DNA from: Acidobacteriota bacterium | GTDB taxonomy: Bacteria; Acidobacteriota; Terriglobia; Terriglobales; Acidobacteriaceae | DNA: 64,000 nt | Assembly: GCA_021780075.1 (NCBI GenBank) | Contig: JAJXZL010000045.1 | Location: forward strand, 62,001 to 126,000 | Reading direction: 5' to 3' | Part shown: positions 1 to 8,221 of the stretch, in pieces | Position numbering within the stretch: the stretch's first letter is position 1 | Layout: every line of letters starts with the position of its first letter | Made by a program: the position numbers and the translations under genes | Notes under the pieces: generated by a model | What the model was told of the DNA's origin: nothing | The model's database searches: none | What the model saw: the letters and a program-made list of their open reading frames with translations, nothing else

Positions 1-642
1 CGGCATCTGCCCATCGTCTATGTGCTCACGGTGGTGGGGCGCAAGGCAGACGGCGAACTGGCCGTGCGCGGACTCTATATCGGCGATGATGTCGAGTGCT
101 TTCACCGCGCCGCCGAGTTGAGCCTCAAGGTCAACTTCGAGCTTGTCGATGAGCCGATTCGCAAGGCCGTCGTCTATCTCGATCCCGAGGAGTTTCACTC
201 GACGTGGCTGGGCAACAAGGCCGTGTATCGCACCCGTATGGCGCTAGCCGATGACGCTGAGCTCATCATTCTGGCGCCGGGCGTGAAGGAATTTGGCGAA
301 GATAAAACGATCGACAGTCTCATCCGCAAATACGGCTATCGCGGCACGCCAACAACGCTCGCTGCGGTCGAGGCGCATGAGGATCTTGCTGGTGATCTAA
401 GCGCAGCCGCACACCTGATTCAAGCTTCGTCCGAAGGGCGCTTCAGAATTGTCTGGTGCCCGGGCGGGCTCAGCAGGCAAGAAGTAGAGGGCGTTGGTTA
501 TGAATATGGCGATTTGAATGCGATGCTTGCGCGCTACGATCCGCACAAGCTCAGTCATGGTTACAACCGGGTCGAAGGCGAAGAGGTCTTTTTCATCGCC
601 AATCCAGGATTGGGGCTGTGGGCACACCGCAGCCGGCTTTGA
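1..642 (+). CDS. LarA-like (DUF2088) nickel-pincer hydroxyacid racemase/epimerase, 5' truncated
   Basis: This is the C-terminal part of a lactate-racemase (LarA, DUF2088) family protein. The reading frame is open from base 1, so the start lies outside the window, and the stop is TGA at 640-642. Family-typical blocks visible are TWLGNKAVYRTRMALADDAEL, IILAPGVKEFGED, RKYGYRGT, AAAHLIQASSEGRF and a closing ANPGLGLWA. Family members use a nickel pincer cofactor to invert the configuration at the hydroxyl carbon of 2-hydroxy acids; characterised homologues include lactate and malate racemases and a gluconate 2-epimerase. The gene sits 13 bases upstream of uxaE, so I infer a sugar-acid substrate of hexuronate catabolism (for example an aldonate such as altronate, mannonate or gluconate) rather than lactate. 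The substrate is not shown by the sequence. Confidence 0.85.
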   Translation, partial: RHLPIVYVLTVVGRKADGELAVRGLYIGDDVECFHRAAELSLKVNFELVDEPIRKAVVYLDPEEFHSTWLGNKAVYRTRMALADDAELIILAPGVKEFGEDKTIDSLIRKYGYRGTPTTLAAVEAHEDLAGDLSAAAHLIQASSEGRFRIVWCPGGLSRQEVEGVGYEYGDLNAMLARYDPHKLSHGYNRVEGEEVFFIANPGLGLWAHRSRL

Positions 643-655
643 AATGGGAGAGAGC

Positions 656-1939
656 ATGGGAAATAGAAGTTTGAAACTCGGCAAGTTTTCTGTCGGTACC
701 GGGGACAGGTTTGCGCATCAGGCCAAGGCGCAGCTGCAGGCTTGCATCAAGGCACTCGAGAACGGCATCGTAGTGGTTCCCGTATGGAACAAGTCGAACC
801 GCGAACACGCGATCATCGGCTCCGAGCCGTCATCTGTGCGACAGGCCGCGGATGTCGCAGTTGAGTCGCTTGGATGGAAGCATCCATACTTCTGCGATGC
901 GGACCACATCACACTCAAGACCGTTAACCGCTTCCTGGGCGCATGCGATTTCTACACGATTGATGTGGCTGACTTCATTGGAGAGCCCGTAGCGGAAGAC
1001 AAAATCGACAACTTTGCGAAGCGGCACCCGGAACTTCTGGGCCGCATACAGCTTGAAGGAATCGAAGATGCCGTTCAGATTACGCCGCAGATTCTGCGTC
1101 AGACTGCACTGAAATATCTGACCGCAGTCAAGAAGGCCGGTGAAGTCTACCGCGCCATCGTGAGCGCCAAGGGCGAAGGGAACTTCATTCCAGAAATTTC
1201 GATGGACGAGACAGACAGCGCACAGAGCCCTGTGGAATTGCTCATTATTCTGGCAGCGATTGCAGATGAAGGCATTCCCGTGCAGACCATCGCTCCCAAA
1301 TTCAGCGGCCGCTTTAACAAGGGCGTGGACTACGTGGGCGACGTGGCGCAGTTCGAGCGCGAGTTTGCGCTGGATGTTGCGGCCATCGCGTATGCAGTTT
1401 CGCACTTTGGCCTCCCAGATAACCTCAAGCTGAGCGTGCACTCGGGTAGCGACAAGTTCTCCATTTACCCTGCAATCCACGCAACCATTGAGCGCTTTAA
1501 TGCAGGCGTGCACCTGAAGACCGCCGGAACCACATGGTTAGAGGAGCTGATCGGTCTGGCCGAGGCCGGTGGCGACGGTCTTGCGCTGGCAAAAGAGATC
1601 TATGCCGAGGCCTTCGCGCATCGCGAAGAACTCTGCGCGCCCTATGCCACCGTGATTGACATAGACAAGACCAGGCTTCCCTCGCCCGCTGCGGTGACCG
1701 CCTGGACATCAGAGCAGTACACCTCTGCACTGCGTCATTCGAGCGGATCCGCCGGATATAACAGCAGTCTGCGCCAGCTACTGCATGTCGGCTTCAAAGT
1801 CGCGGCCAAGATGGGACAGCGCTATCTTGACTTGCTTGATGCCAATGAAGCAGTAATTGCCCGGAACGTGACGGAGAATCTCTACGACCGCCACATCGTT
1901 CCCGTGTTTTTAGGACGCACGGATAACCGCATCGCGTAA
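656..1939 (+). CDS. uxaE: Tagaturonate/fructuronate epimerase UxaE
   Basis: This 427-residue protein matches the UxaE family (tagaturonate epimerase), which interconverts D-tagaturonate and D-fructuronate and so joins the galacturonate branch to the glucuronate branch. Recognisable stretches are VPVWNKSNREHAIIG, GWKHPYFCDADHI, KFSGRFNKGVDYVGD, LSVHSGSDKFSIYP and HLKTAGTTWLEEL; the conserved His, Asp and Glu residues in these blocks are likely metal ligands. I chose ATG at 656 because GGGAGAG lies just upstream at 646-652; an in-frame ATG at 644 has no ribosome binding site. It follows the LarA-like gene and precedes the short-chain dehydrogenase, and the three probably form one operon within the pectin locus. 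Confidence 0.85.
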   Translation: MGNRSLKLGKFSVGTGDRFAHQAKAQLQACIKALENGIVVVPVWNKSNREHAIIGSEPSSVRQAADVAVESLGWKHPYFCDADHITLKTVNRFLGACDFYTIDVADFIGEPVAEDKIDNFAKRHPELLGRIQLEGIEDAVQITPQILRQTALKYLTAVKKAGEVYRAIVSAKGEGNFIPEISMDETDSAQSPVELLIILAAIADEGIPVQTIAPKFSGRFNKGVDYVGDVAQFEREFALDVAAIAYAVSHFGLPDNLKLSVHSGSDKFSIYPAIHATIERFNAGVHLKTAGTTWLEELIGLAEAGGDGLALAKEIYAEAFAHREELCAPYATVIDIDKTRLPSPAAVTAWTSEQYTSALRHSSGSAGYNSSLRQLLHVGFKVAAKMGQRYLDLLDANEAVIARNVTENLYDRHIVPVFLGRTDNRIA

Positions 1940-1968
1940 GCGTGCTTTTCAATCGAAATGGAGAAGAT

Positions 1969-2745
1969 ATGAGTACGCAGCTTCTGAATCTTGAAGGCAA
2001 GGTTGCGGTGATTACTGGAGGCACATCTGGCATCGGACGCGCCATGAGCCTAGGCTTAGCAGAGGCTGGCGCAGATGTCATTGCAACTGCGCGCCGCCAA
2101 CAACAGGTGGATGAGACGGCCGACGAAATCGAGGCACATGGGCGCAGGACTCTGCGCCTTGCCTCGGACGTATGCGACCGCGCCTCTCTTGAAACGCTTA
2201 TGTCCGCTGCGCTCGAGAGCTTCGGGCATGTTGACATCCTCATCAACTGCGCGGGAAGAATTAAGCGCACCCCCACGCTCAGCATGCCGGAAGACGAGTG
2301 GACTGCAATTCTCGACACCAATCTGACCGGGACGCTGCGCGCCTGCCAAGTCTTCGGCGCGCACATGCTGGAACGCGGCTATGGTCGCATTGTCAACATC
2401 GCCTCGCTCAACAGCTTCGTCGCGCTGAGTGAGGTAGCAGCATATGCCGCAAGCAAGGCAGCCGTGGTGTCACTCACCCGCTCACTGGCGGTGGAGTGGT
2501 CGAAGAAGGGTGTAACGATAAATGCCATCGCCCCCGGCGTCTTCCGCACTGACCTGAACGCCACGCTGCTCGACAGCACGCCGCGCGGCCAGGAGCTGCT
2601 GATGCGCACGCCCATGGGACGTTTCGGCAAAACTGAAGAACTGGTCGGTGCCGCAATCTACCTCGCTTCCGATGCTGCTTCCTTCGTGACCGGTCAAACC
2701 CTCGTTGTTGATGGGGGCTTTCTAGCCAGCGGCGTCAATCAGTAG
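1969..2745 (+). CDS. Short-chain dehydrogenase, KduD-like / possible fructuronate reductase
   Basis: This is a 258-residue classical short-chain dehydrogenase/reductase. The cofactor motif TGGTSGIGRAM is near residue 17, the NAG-like element appears as NCAGRI, the catalytic Ser is in NIASLNS, and Tyr-Lys are in YAASK. The C-terminal GQTLVVDGGF is also typical. It resembles KduD (2-dehydro-3-deoxy-D-gluconate 5-dehydrogenase) and gluconate 5-dehydrogenases. Directly after uxaE it could instead be the reductase that turns fructuronate into mannonate, because no UxuB-type reductase is seen in the window. ATG 1969 is preceded by GGAGAAG at 1960-1966. The locus assigns it to hexuronate breakdown, but the exact substrate is unresolved. 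Confidence 0.8.
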   Translation: MSTQLLNLEGKVAVITGGTSGIGRAMSLGLAEAGADVIATARRQQQVDETADEIEAHGRRTLRLASDVCDRASLETLMSAALESFGHVDILINCAGRIKRTPTLSMPEDEWTAILDTNLTGTLRACQVFGAHMLERGYGRIVNIASLNSFVALSEVAAYAASKAAVVSLTRSLAVEWSKKGVTINAIAPGVFRTDLNATLLDSTPRGQELLMRTPMGRFGKTEELVGAAIYLASDAASFVTGQTLVVDGGFLASGVNQ

Positions 2746-2775
2746 TTCCTTCAGTCACAGCACATCAAACAGAAA

Positions 2776-2801
2776 GAGGCTGCGCCGCCCGGCACAGCCT
2801 C
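2776..2801. terminator. Stem-loop between convergent genes
   Basis: The arms GAGGCTG and CAGCCTC, extended inward by GCC/GGC across a single mismatch, form a strong GC-rich hairpin in the 78-base gap between the stops of the plus-strand dehydrogenase and the minus-strand polygalacturonase. It could stop transcription from either side. There is no long T tract. Confidence 0.55.
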
Positions 2802-2823
2802 CTATGTTCTGCTCTGGACTCTT

Positions 2824-4116
2824 TCAGCGCAGCGAGACTTTAGCTCCCGTCATCTTCATGATCGATTCGCCTTCTTCAGCCTGGATTACAACGCCTTTGC
2901 CAGAGACCTCGGCATAGCCAATCGTCAGCCCCTTGTGTGCTCTCACTCTCACATTGTGCAGAATGACTCCTGAAATCGGCACTTCTGGCAGTCCGACAAT
3001 GGCACCGGCTGATGCGCTTCCAACTGCTGTCACATTCTCCAGCGTGATGTCATGAAAATACGGCGTCAGCCGCGTAATGGGCTGTCTCGATGCTTCATCG
3101 GGCGGAAGAATCCGGGGATAGTATTCACTGATGATCAGAGCGTTCTTCACATTCTTCATGTCGATGTCCCGGAATACCAGATTGCTCACATCGTTGCCGC
3201 GATCACGATTCGCCTTGACGCGGATGCCATTATCAGTGCCTTCAAATTGAATACGCTCGGCCTTGATGTTCTGTGCGCCGCCCGCAATTTCACTACCGAT
3301 GGACAGCCCATGCCCGTGCAGGAAATGGCAATCTGTGATCATGATGTCGCGGCTCGGTGCGTCGGGCCCCGGCGAATTGATCGCGCCGGACTTGATGGCG
3401 ATGTCATCATCGCCAACATCGGCGAAGACATGATCGATGATTACATGCGAAGAGGAGAATGGGTCGATTGCGTCGGTGTTGGGCGAGTGGGCCGGTGCCA
3501 GCACCTTGATATTCCGAATAACCACATCGTCTGAATAGTAGGGCACCAGTTGCCACATCGGCGAGTTCTGGATGGTTACGCCCTCCACGCGAACATGTTT
3601 GCAATGGTCAAAGACGACAAGCCGAGGACGCGTATGGTCAGACCCCAGGATACCTGCGTCCTTGTACGCGCGCGCCATCTTCCACCAGGTTTCGCCGGCG
3701 CCATCGATTACACCGTCTCCCGTGATGGCGACATTCACGGCATTGGTTGCGCTCACCAGAGACTGCAGCCCGGGTGCTCGAAACTCGGTCTTCGCCGGAT
3801 AGTCCGCGTGGTCAGCGGAACCAAGCAGTGTGGCGCCCTTGGCGAGTTGCAGCGTAATGTTGCTCTTGAGCACGATCGGCGCGCTCAGATAAGTGCCTGC
3901 AGCAAGCCTGACCGTTCCCCCGCCTTGCACTGCGCATGCGTCGATTGCCGCCTGCAGTGCGGCCGTATCCTTCGTGACTCCATCGCCCTTGGCTCCGTAT
4001 ACGCGCGGATCGCAACTAGATGCCGCAGGCAAAACAGTAGATGATGCTGCTATGCAGCTGACTAAGAGAGCCAGCCTAATGAACCTATTTCTGAGCGCAA
4101 TACTCTGTCGAATCAC
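2824..4116 (-). CDS. Secreted polygalacturonase, glycoside hydrolase family 28
   Basis: This 430-residue GH28 enzyme would hydrolyse alpha-1,4 bonds in polygalacturonate. A signal peptide covers about residues 1-32 (LALLVSCIAASSTVLPA). The SCDPRVYGAKGDG block opens a pectate-lyase-superfamily beta-helix. All four GH28 signature elements are present: NTD at 213-215, the Asp pair in VGDD at 236-237, GHG at 268-270 and RVK at 299-301 (RIK in most members). The GTG start at 4116 has GAGGAA five bases upstream. It lies 171 bases downstream of the KdgK-like gene on the same strand, with an operator-like palindrome in the gap, so it could be controlled separately. Exo or endo action cannot be told from the sequence. 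Confidence 0.92.
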   Translation of the reverse strand: MIRQSIALRNRFIRLALLVSCIAASSTVLPAASSCDPRVYGAKGDGVTKDTAALQAAIDACAVQGGGTVRLAAGTYLSAPIVLKSNITLQLAKGATLLGSADHADYPAKTEFRAPGLQSLVSATNAVNVAITGDGVIDGAGETWWKMARAYKDAGILGSDHTRPRLVVFDHCKHVRVEGVTIQNSPMWQLVPYYSDDVVIRNIKVLAPAHSPNTDAIDPFSSSHVIIDHVFADVGDDDIAIKSGAINSPGPDAPSRDIMITDCHFLHGHGLSIGSEIAGGAQNIKAERIQFEGTDNGIRVKANRDRGNDVSNLVFRDIDMKNVKNALIISEYYPRILPPDEASRQPITRLTPYFHDITLENVTAVGSASAGAIVGLPEVPISGVILHNVRVRAHKGLTIGYAEVSGKGVVIQAEEGESIMKMTGAKVSLR

Positions 4117-4176
4117 TGAAGTTCCTCGTGGGCAGATGGCTTTTCCGTGTACACATCATACGCCGGGATAGGCCTG

Positions 4177-4187
4177 TGGTCATACCA
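4177..4187. promoter_or_regulatory. Candidate FadR/GntR-type operator TGGTCATACCA
   Basis: The palindrome TGGT-CAT-ACCA (one more pair outward: GTGGT/ACCAC) lies 60 bases upstream of the polygalacturonase start, in the gap after the KdgK-like gene. TGGTnnnACCA is the usual core for FadR-subfamily GntR regulators, a group that includes hexuronate regulators. Two similar sites occur near 5534 and 15641 in this locus. The regulator itself is not in the window. Confidence 0.45.
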
Positions 4188-4287
4188 CTTTTACAACTGA
4201 TATTGATGTCATGAACTACACAAAATTCCTCTGCTGCATAGGCCGTGCGACATGATGTCCGTGCGGCCTATGCGCAATCGTCCAATG

Positions 4288-5370
4288 TCAGCGCTGAATG
4301 CGCGCTGACCCGCCTTCCGCAAATGCCCTGACTTGTTCCAGCGTGGCCATTGTCGTATCACCCGGGAAGGTGGTCATCAGTGCTCCATGGGCCCATCCCA
4401 GCTTGATCGCCTGTTCTGGGGACTCGCCATTGAGCAGCCCGTAGATAAAGCCTGAAGCAAAGCCATCGCCACCGCCTACACGGTCATAGACGGTTAGATC
4501 GCAAGTTGGCGCAGAAACGGAGTAGCCGTTGACCCACGCCACGGCGCTCCAGCTATGGTGATTTGTGGAGTGCACTTCACGTAGCGTTGTGGCAACAATC
4601 CTGACGTTCGGGAATCGATCGACCACCCGCTCAATCATCGAGAGAAATGCACCTGAGTCCAGTTTGGAACGCGCAGCCACTTCGGGGCCTGGGAAGCCGA
4701 GACCCTTTTGCAGATCTTCTTCGTTGCCCACCAGCACATCAACGTTTTCCACGATCGCGCTGAGCACCTTTTGCGCGCGTTCCATGCCGCCACAGGTTTT
4801 CCAGAGTTTCTCGCGGTAGTTTAGGTCAAACGAGCACACAAGTCCGGCGCGCCGTGCGGCCCGCATCGCTTCGATCACAAGGTCGGCCGTGGTCTCTGAG
4901 AGCGCAGCAAAGATTCCACCGCTGTGGAACCAGCGAACGCCCTCCGCAAAAATGGCGGCCCAGTCGAAATCACCGGGCTTGAGCAGCGCTGCCGCCTCGT
5001 TACTCCGGTTATAGAAGACAATGGGCGCACGAACGCCGTAGCCACGATCGCTATACACCGCGGCCATATTTGGACCGCGCACACCGTCGTGTTGAAAGTA
5101 GCGGTAAAACGGCCGAACACCCATGCTGCGCACACGTTCGGCAATCAGGTCTCCAATCGGATAGGGGACCATGGCCGAAGCGATTCCGGTGCGCATGCCA
5201 AAGCAGTCTGACAAATTGGCTGCCACATTGAATTCGCCGCCGCTGACATGAATGTCAAAGTCAGTGGCTTTGCGAAATGGAATGATCCCGGGGTCAATGC
5301 GATGGACAAGAGCCCCAAGCGATAGAAGGTCAAGTGTGCTCCCTTGGGGAATCTTGAATCCGATATCCAT
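4288..5370 (-). CDS. kdgK: PfkB-family sugar kinase, probable 2-keto-3-deoxygluconate kinase
   Basis: This 360-residue ribokinase/PfkB protein probably phosphorylates 2-keto-3-deoxygluconate to KDPG, the step before aldol cleavage in hexuronate catabolism. An N-terminal GGEFNVAANL block contacts the sugar. NEEDLQ is central, and the C-terminal PfkB signature DRVGGGDGFASGFIYG carries the anion hole and catalytic Asp. ATG 5370 is used because AGGAGA lies eight bases upstream at 5379-5384; the frame stays open further upstream but has no better start. It is divergent from the polygalacturonase-methylesterase gene across a 419-base gap that holds an operator-like site. The KDG substrate is inferred from family and context; other keto-sugar acids are possible. 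Confidence 0.8.
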   Translation of the reverse strand: MDIGFKIPQGSTLDLLSLGALVHRIDPGIIPFRKATDFDIHVSGGEFNVAANLSDCFGMRTGIASAMVPYPIGDLIAERVRSMGVRPFYRYFQHDGVRGPNMAAVYSDRGYGVRAPIVFYNRSNEAAALLKPGDFDWAAIFAEGVRWFHSGGIFAALSETTADLVIEAMRAARRAGLVCSFDLNYREKLWKTCGGMERAQKVLSAIVENVDVLVGNEEDLQKGLGFPGPEVAARSKLDSGAFLSMIERVVDRFPNVRIVATTLREVHSTNHHSWSAVAWVNGYSVSAPTCDLTVYDRVGGGDGFASGFIYGLLNGESPEQAIKLGWAHGALMTTFPGDTTMATLEQVRAFAEGGSARIQR

Positions 5371-5533
5371 TGCTTTATTCTCCTTTGTTTCGTTCTCTCT
5401 ATCGGGACGCGAACTGTGCTGCGAAGAGACCGCCGGACGCAAGGCACCGCGACGGGCAGGCGCTGCGGAACGCTGCCAAGCAGGCGACCTGCCCTGGCAG
5501 ATTCCTGATTCGTGGACGATTGTACATCGTTGG

Positions 5534-5544
5534 AGGTCTGACCA
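5534..5544. promoter_or_regulatory. Candidate FadR/GntR-type operator in a divergent promoter region
   Basis: AGGTCTGACCA differs by one base from the perfect palindrome TGGTCTGACCA at 15641. It lies in the 419-base gap (5371-5789) between the divergent KdgK-like kinase and the polygalacturonase/pectinesterase fusion, where one site could control both. I found no convincing gene in the rest of this gap; short open frames there have neither a ribosome binding site nor a recognisable product. Confidence 0.45.
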
Positions 5545-5789
5545 TCAATAAGATAAATGTGGAGCAGAACGAGATGTGCGCAGACACGGGAATGCATTGA
5601 TATCGCCCTTGAGAAAATGCCCGCAGAAGGCTGTCGTCCCAAGTGACTGCGTGCGGTGCAGATATCTACTCGGATTTCTTGACGACGGGCAGCTGGTTTC
5701 CTGTACATTGGATATTGCCAGTGGTCAGTCCTCTTAAGCGAGGACGCCGCCGGCTGACACGCCCAATGCCGTACCGATCGGAGACTTGC

Positions 5790-8153
5790 ATGCGTTCTGT
5801 TTCTCCGCTTATGCTTTCCGCCACTTTGCCGCTGTTGTTTGCACTCACACTGCAGGCGCAGGATACACGCGCCATCACAGAACCGCACATCCCGACTGCC
5901 TGCGTCACGCTCTCTGCCAAAATTGTGGCAGTCAACGGCGAGATCTCTATCGCTGATGAGCATGCCTTGGACACTGCGCGCATCCAGAATGCGATGGATC
6001 ACTGCCCTCCAGGCAAGGCGGTCGTGCTGCGCGCAAGCGGAAGGAACAATGTGTTTCTCTCCGGGCCGCTCGTGTTGCGTTCTGGCGTGACACTCGTGGT
6101 GGACGCGCATACTGCGCTCGTTGCTTCGCGCGATCCGAGGGTCTACGACCTGAATCCGGGCAGTTGCGGCATCGTGTCAGACAAGGGTCATGGGTGCAAG
6201 CCGCTCATCTCCGCTAACGACGTTAAGAATAGCGGCATCATGGGCGAGGGGTCCATCGATGGCCGTGGCGGAGCCACCTTGCTCAGTCAGAAGATGACGT
6301 GGTGGGATCTGGCGCATCAGGCAAAGATCACGGACAAGTATCAGAGCGTGCCTTGGCTCATAATTCTGCACAAGGCCAACGGCTTCATACTCTACAACAT
6401 TACGCTGCGCAACTCTCCTGGCTTTCATGTGGCCGTGAATCAAACGGACGGCTTCACCGCGTGGGGTGTGAAGATTATGACGCCCAAGACAGCCCGCAAT
6501 ACCGATGGAATCGATCCGGGTTCCTCACGCAATGTCACGATTACCCACTGCTTCATTCACGTGGGTGATGATAATGTTGCCGTCAAGTCAGGTACGGCGG
6601 GCCCAGCGTCCCACATCTCGATTTTGCACAATCATTTCTATACCGGCCACGGCATGTCGATTGGCAGCGGCACCAGTGGCGGCGTGGACCACATGCTTGT
6701 CGACGACCTGACCATCGACGGCGCGGACAACGGCATACGCATCAAGTCTGATCGCAGCCGCGGCGGCTTGGTCCATGACGTGCGATATCACAACGTTTGC
6801 ATGCGCAATGTGAAGAATCCGCTTCTGTTTACCCCGCTCTACACTACCTTCAGCGGCGACTTGCTTCCCATCTACCGCGACATCACGCTCAAGGACATAC
6901 ACATTCTCACTGCGGGCACATATACCTTGCTTGGGCTTGATGCACAGCACATGCTGGGACTGACACTCGATAACGTCTTCGCCGACGACCAGCAGCACTC
7001 GACCATCATCAGCAAAGACGCAGAGATCTCTATCGGCAGCCGGCGCGGGAACCTGGAGCCTGCTGGCGACGGCGTCAGCATTAAGCAGACAGCTGGATCG
7101 AAGCCCGGCACGCAACTTTCCTGCAATGCGCGCTTTGTTCCGTTTCCCGCGACCGGCACGGCGCCGGAGATGGCGAGTATTGCGCCTGCTGAAGACAAGA
7201 CGTTGTATGTCGCAGCTGACGGCACAGGCGAATATTCTTCCATTCAGCGCGCGCTCGATGCAGCGCCCAGGGAGGGAGCCCTCGTGCTGGTAGCTCCTGG
7301 AACATATCGCGAAGTGCTTACGATCGACAAACCAAACATTCGGCTGCGGAGCACAAACCCCGACGCAAGCAAGACCGTGGTGGTGAACGATCGCAGCGCG
7401 GGCGCGAACGGCGGCACATTGCACTCGGCCACGGTCAATGTAACAGGAGACTACTTTTTTGCCGAGAACATCACTTTCGAGAACGACTTCAATCGCACGC
7501 ACCCTCAGTTGCCAGCGGGCTCTCAAGCGTTGGCACTGCTGGTCACTGGCGATCGCGACGTGTTCCATAATGTGCGCCTGCTCGGCAATCAGGACACTCT
7601 ATACGCGGGCAGTCGTAATTGTGCTCCGGACGGACCGAACTGCATACCGGCGCGTCAATATTTTTCCGATTGCTTCATTGCTGGAAATGTTGATTTTATC
7701 TTTGGCGATGGCAAGGCTGTGTTTGACCATTGCGAGCTACACAGTACGGCGCATCATGGCGGATTCATCACCGCACAGGCAAAGCACTATCCAAACGAGG
7801 ATTCCGGCTTTGTGTTCAATCACTGTTGGTTGACGGCCGACAAGGATGTAACCGGTGCGGTATTTCTGGGCCGTCCATGGCGGCCGGACGCGACGGTGGT
7901 CTATCTCAATACCGAGATGGGAGGCCATATCGCTGCAGATGGTTGGCGAGAGTGGCACCCAGGCGAGACTCATTCTCTGGATACGGCATACTTCGCAGAA
8001 TATGCTTCCACAGGGGCCGGAGCACATTCAGGCGAGCGAGACCCGCATACGCATTTCCTTACGCCGGAACAGGCACGCAAATTTGAGCCTGAGGTCTTCC
8101 TGCGCGGAAGCGACAACTGGAATCCGCTGATACCGCCACAATCCGTAAAGTAA
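5790..8153 (+). CDS. Bifunctional polygalacturonase (GH28) - pectin methylesterase (CE8) fusion
   Basis: This 787-residue secreted protein joins two pectin-degrading domains. After a signal peptide (about residues 1-24, ending LTLQAQ), a GH28 domain runs to about 450. It has NTD at 237-239, the Asp pair in VGDDN at 260-261, GHG at 286-288 and RIK at 317-319. A short linker leads to a CE8 pectinesterase domain from about 470 to the end. Its active-site elements are GNQD (Gln601, Asp602), NVDFIFGDG (Asp635) and LGRPW (Arg695). The esterase would strip methyl groups from homogalacturonan and the hydrolase would cut the product. ATG 5790 follows GGAGA at 5780-5784. Both sets of catalytic residues look intact. 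The gene is divergent from the KdgK-like gene. Confidence 0.92.
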   Translation: MRSVSPLMLSATLPLLFALTLQAQDTRAITEPHIPTACVTLSAKIVAVNGEISIADEHALDTARIQNAMDHCPPGKAVVLRASGRNNVFLSGPLVLRSGVTLVVDAHTALVASRDPRVYDLNPGSCGIVSDKGHGCKPLISANDVKNSGIMGEGSIDGRGGATLLSQKMTWWDLAHQAKITDKYQSVPWLIILHKANGFILYNITLRNSPGFHVAVNQTDGFTAWGVKIMTPKTARNTDGIDPGSSRNVTITHCFIHVGDDNVAVKSGTAGPASHISILHNHFYTGHGMSIGSGTSGGVDHMLVDDLTIDGADNGIRIKSDRSRGGLVHDVRYHNVCMRNVKNPLLFTPLYTTFSGDLLPIYRDITLKDIHILTAGTYTLLGLDAQHMLGLTLDNVFADDQQHSTIISKDAEISIGSRRGNLEPAGDGVSIKQTAGSKPGTQLSCNARFVPFPATGTAPEMASIAPAEDKTLYVAADGTGEYSSIQRALDAAPREGALVLVAPGTYREVLTIDKPNIRLRSTNPDASKTVVVNDRSAGANGGTLHSATVNVTGDYFFAENITFENDFNRTHPQLPAGSQALALLVTGDRDVFHNVRLLGNQDTLYAGSRNCAPDGPNCIPARQYFSDCFIAGNVDFIFGDGKAVFDHCELHSTAHHGGFITAQAKHYPNEDSGFVFNHCWLTADKDVTGAVFLGRPWRPDATVVYLNTEMGGHIAADGWREWHPGETHSLDTAYFAEYASTGAGAHSGERDPHTHFLTPEQARKFEPEVFLRGSDNWNPLIPPQSVK

Positions 8154-8175
8154 ATCCGGCCGACGGGCTGATTGC

Positions 8176-8210
8176 GCAGGGGATTCAGCGCGTAATGCTG
8201 CACCCCCTGC
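8176..8210. terminator. Weak inverted repeat between convergent genes
   Basis: GCAGGGG and CCCCTGC face each other across 21 bases in the 68-base gap between the polygalacturonase-esterase stop and the gnd stop. The long loop and lack of a T tract make this a tentative bidirectional terminator. Confidence 0.25.
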
Positions 8211-8221
8211 TGAACGCTGCC

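Noticed and set aside
830..1513. Long open frame on the minus strand opposite uxaE
   Set aside because: It is a shadow of uxaE with no family resemblance; several similar long antisense frames occur opposite the receptors and GH13 genes and were rejected for the same reason.
3633..3643. TGGTCAGACCC, a near match to the candidate GntR operator
   Set aside because: It lies inside the polygalacturonase coding region, has a mismatch at the outer base and is explained by codons; no promoter context.
5399..5600. Short open frames in both directions in the gap between the kdgK-like gene and the polygalacturonase-esterase gene
   Set aside because: No ribosome binding site, no recognisable product, and they cover the probable divergent promoter and operator.
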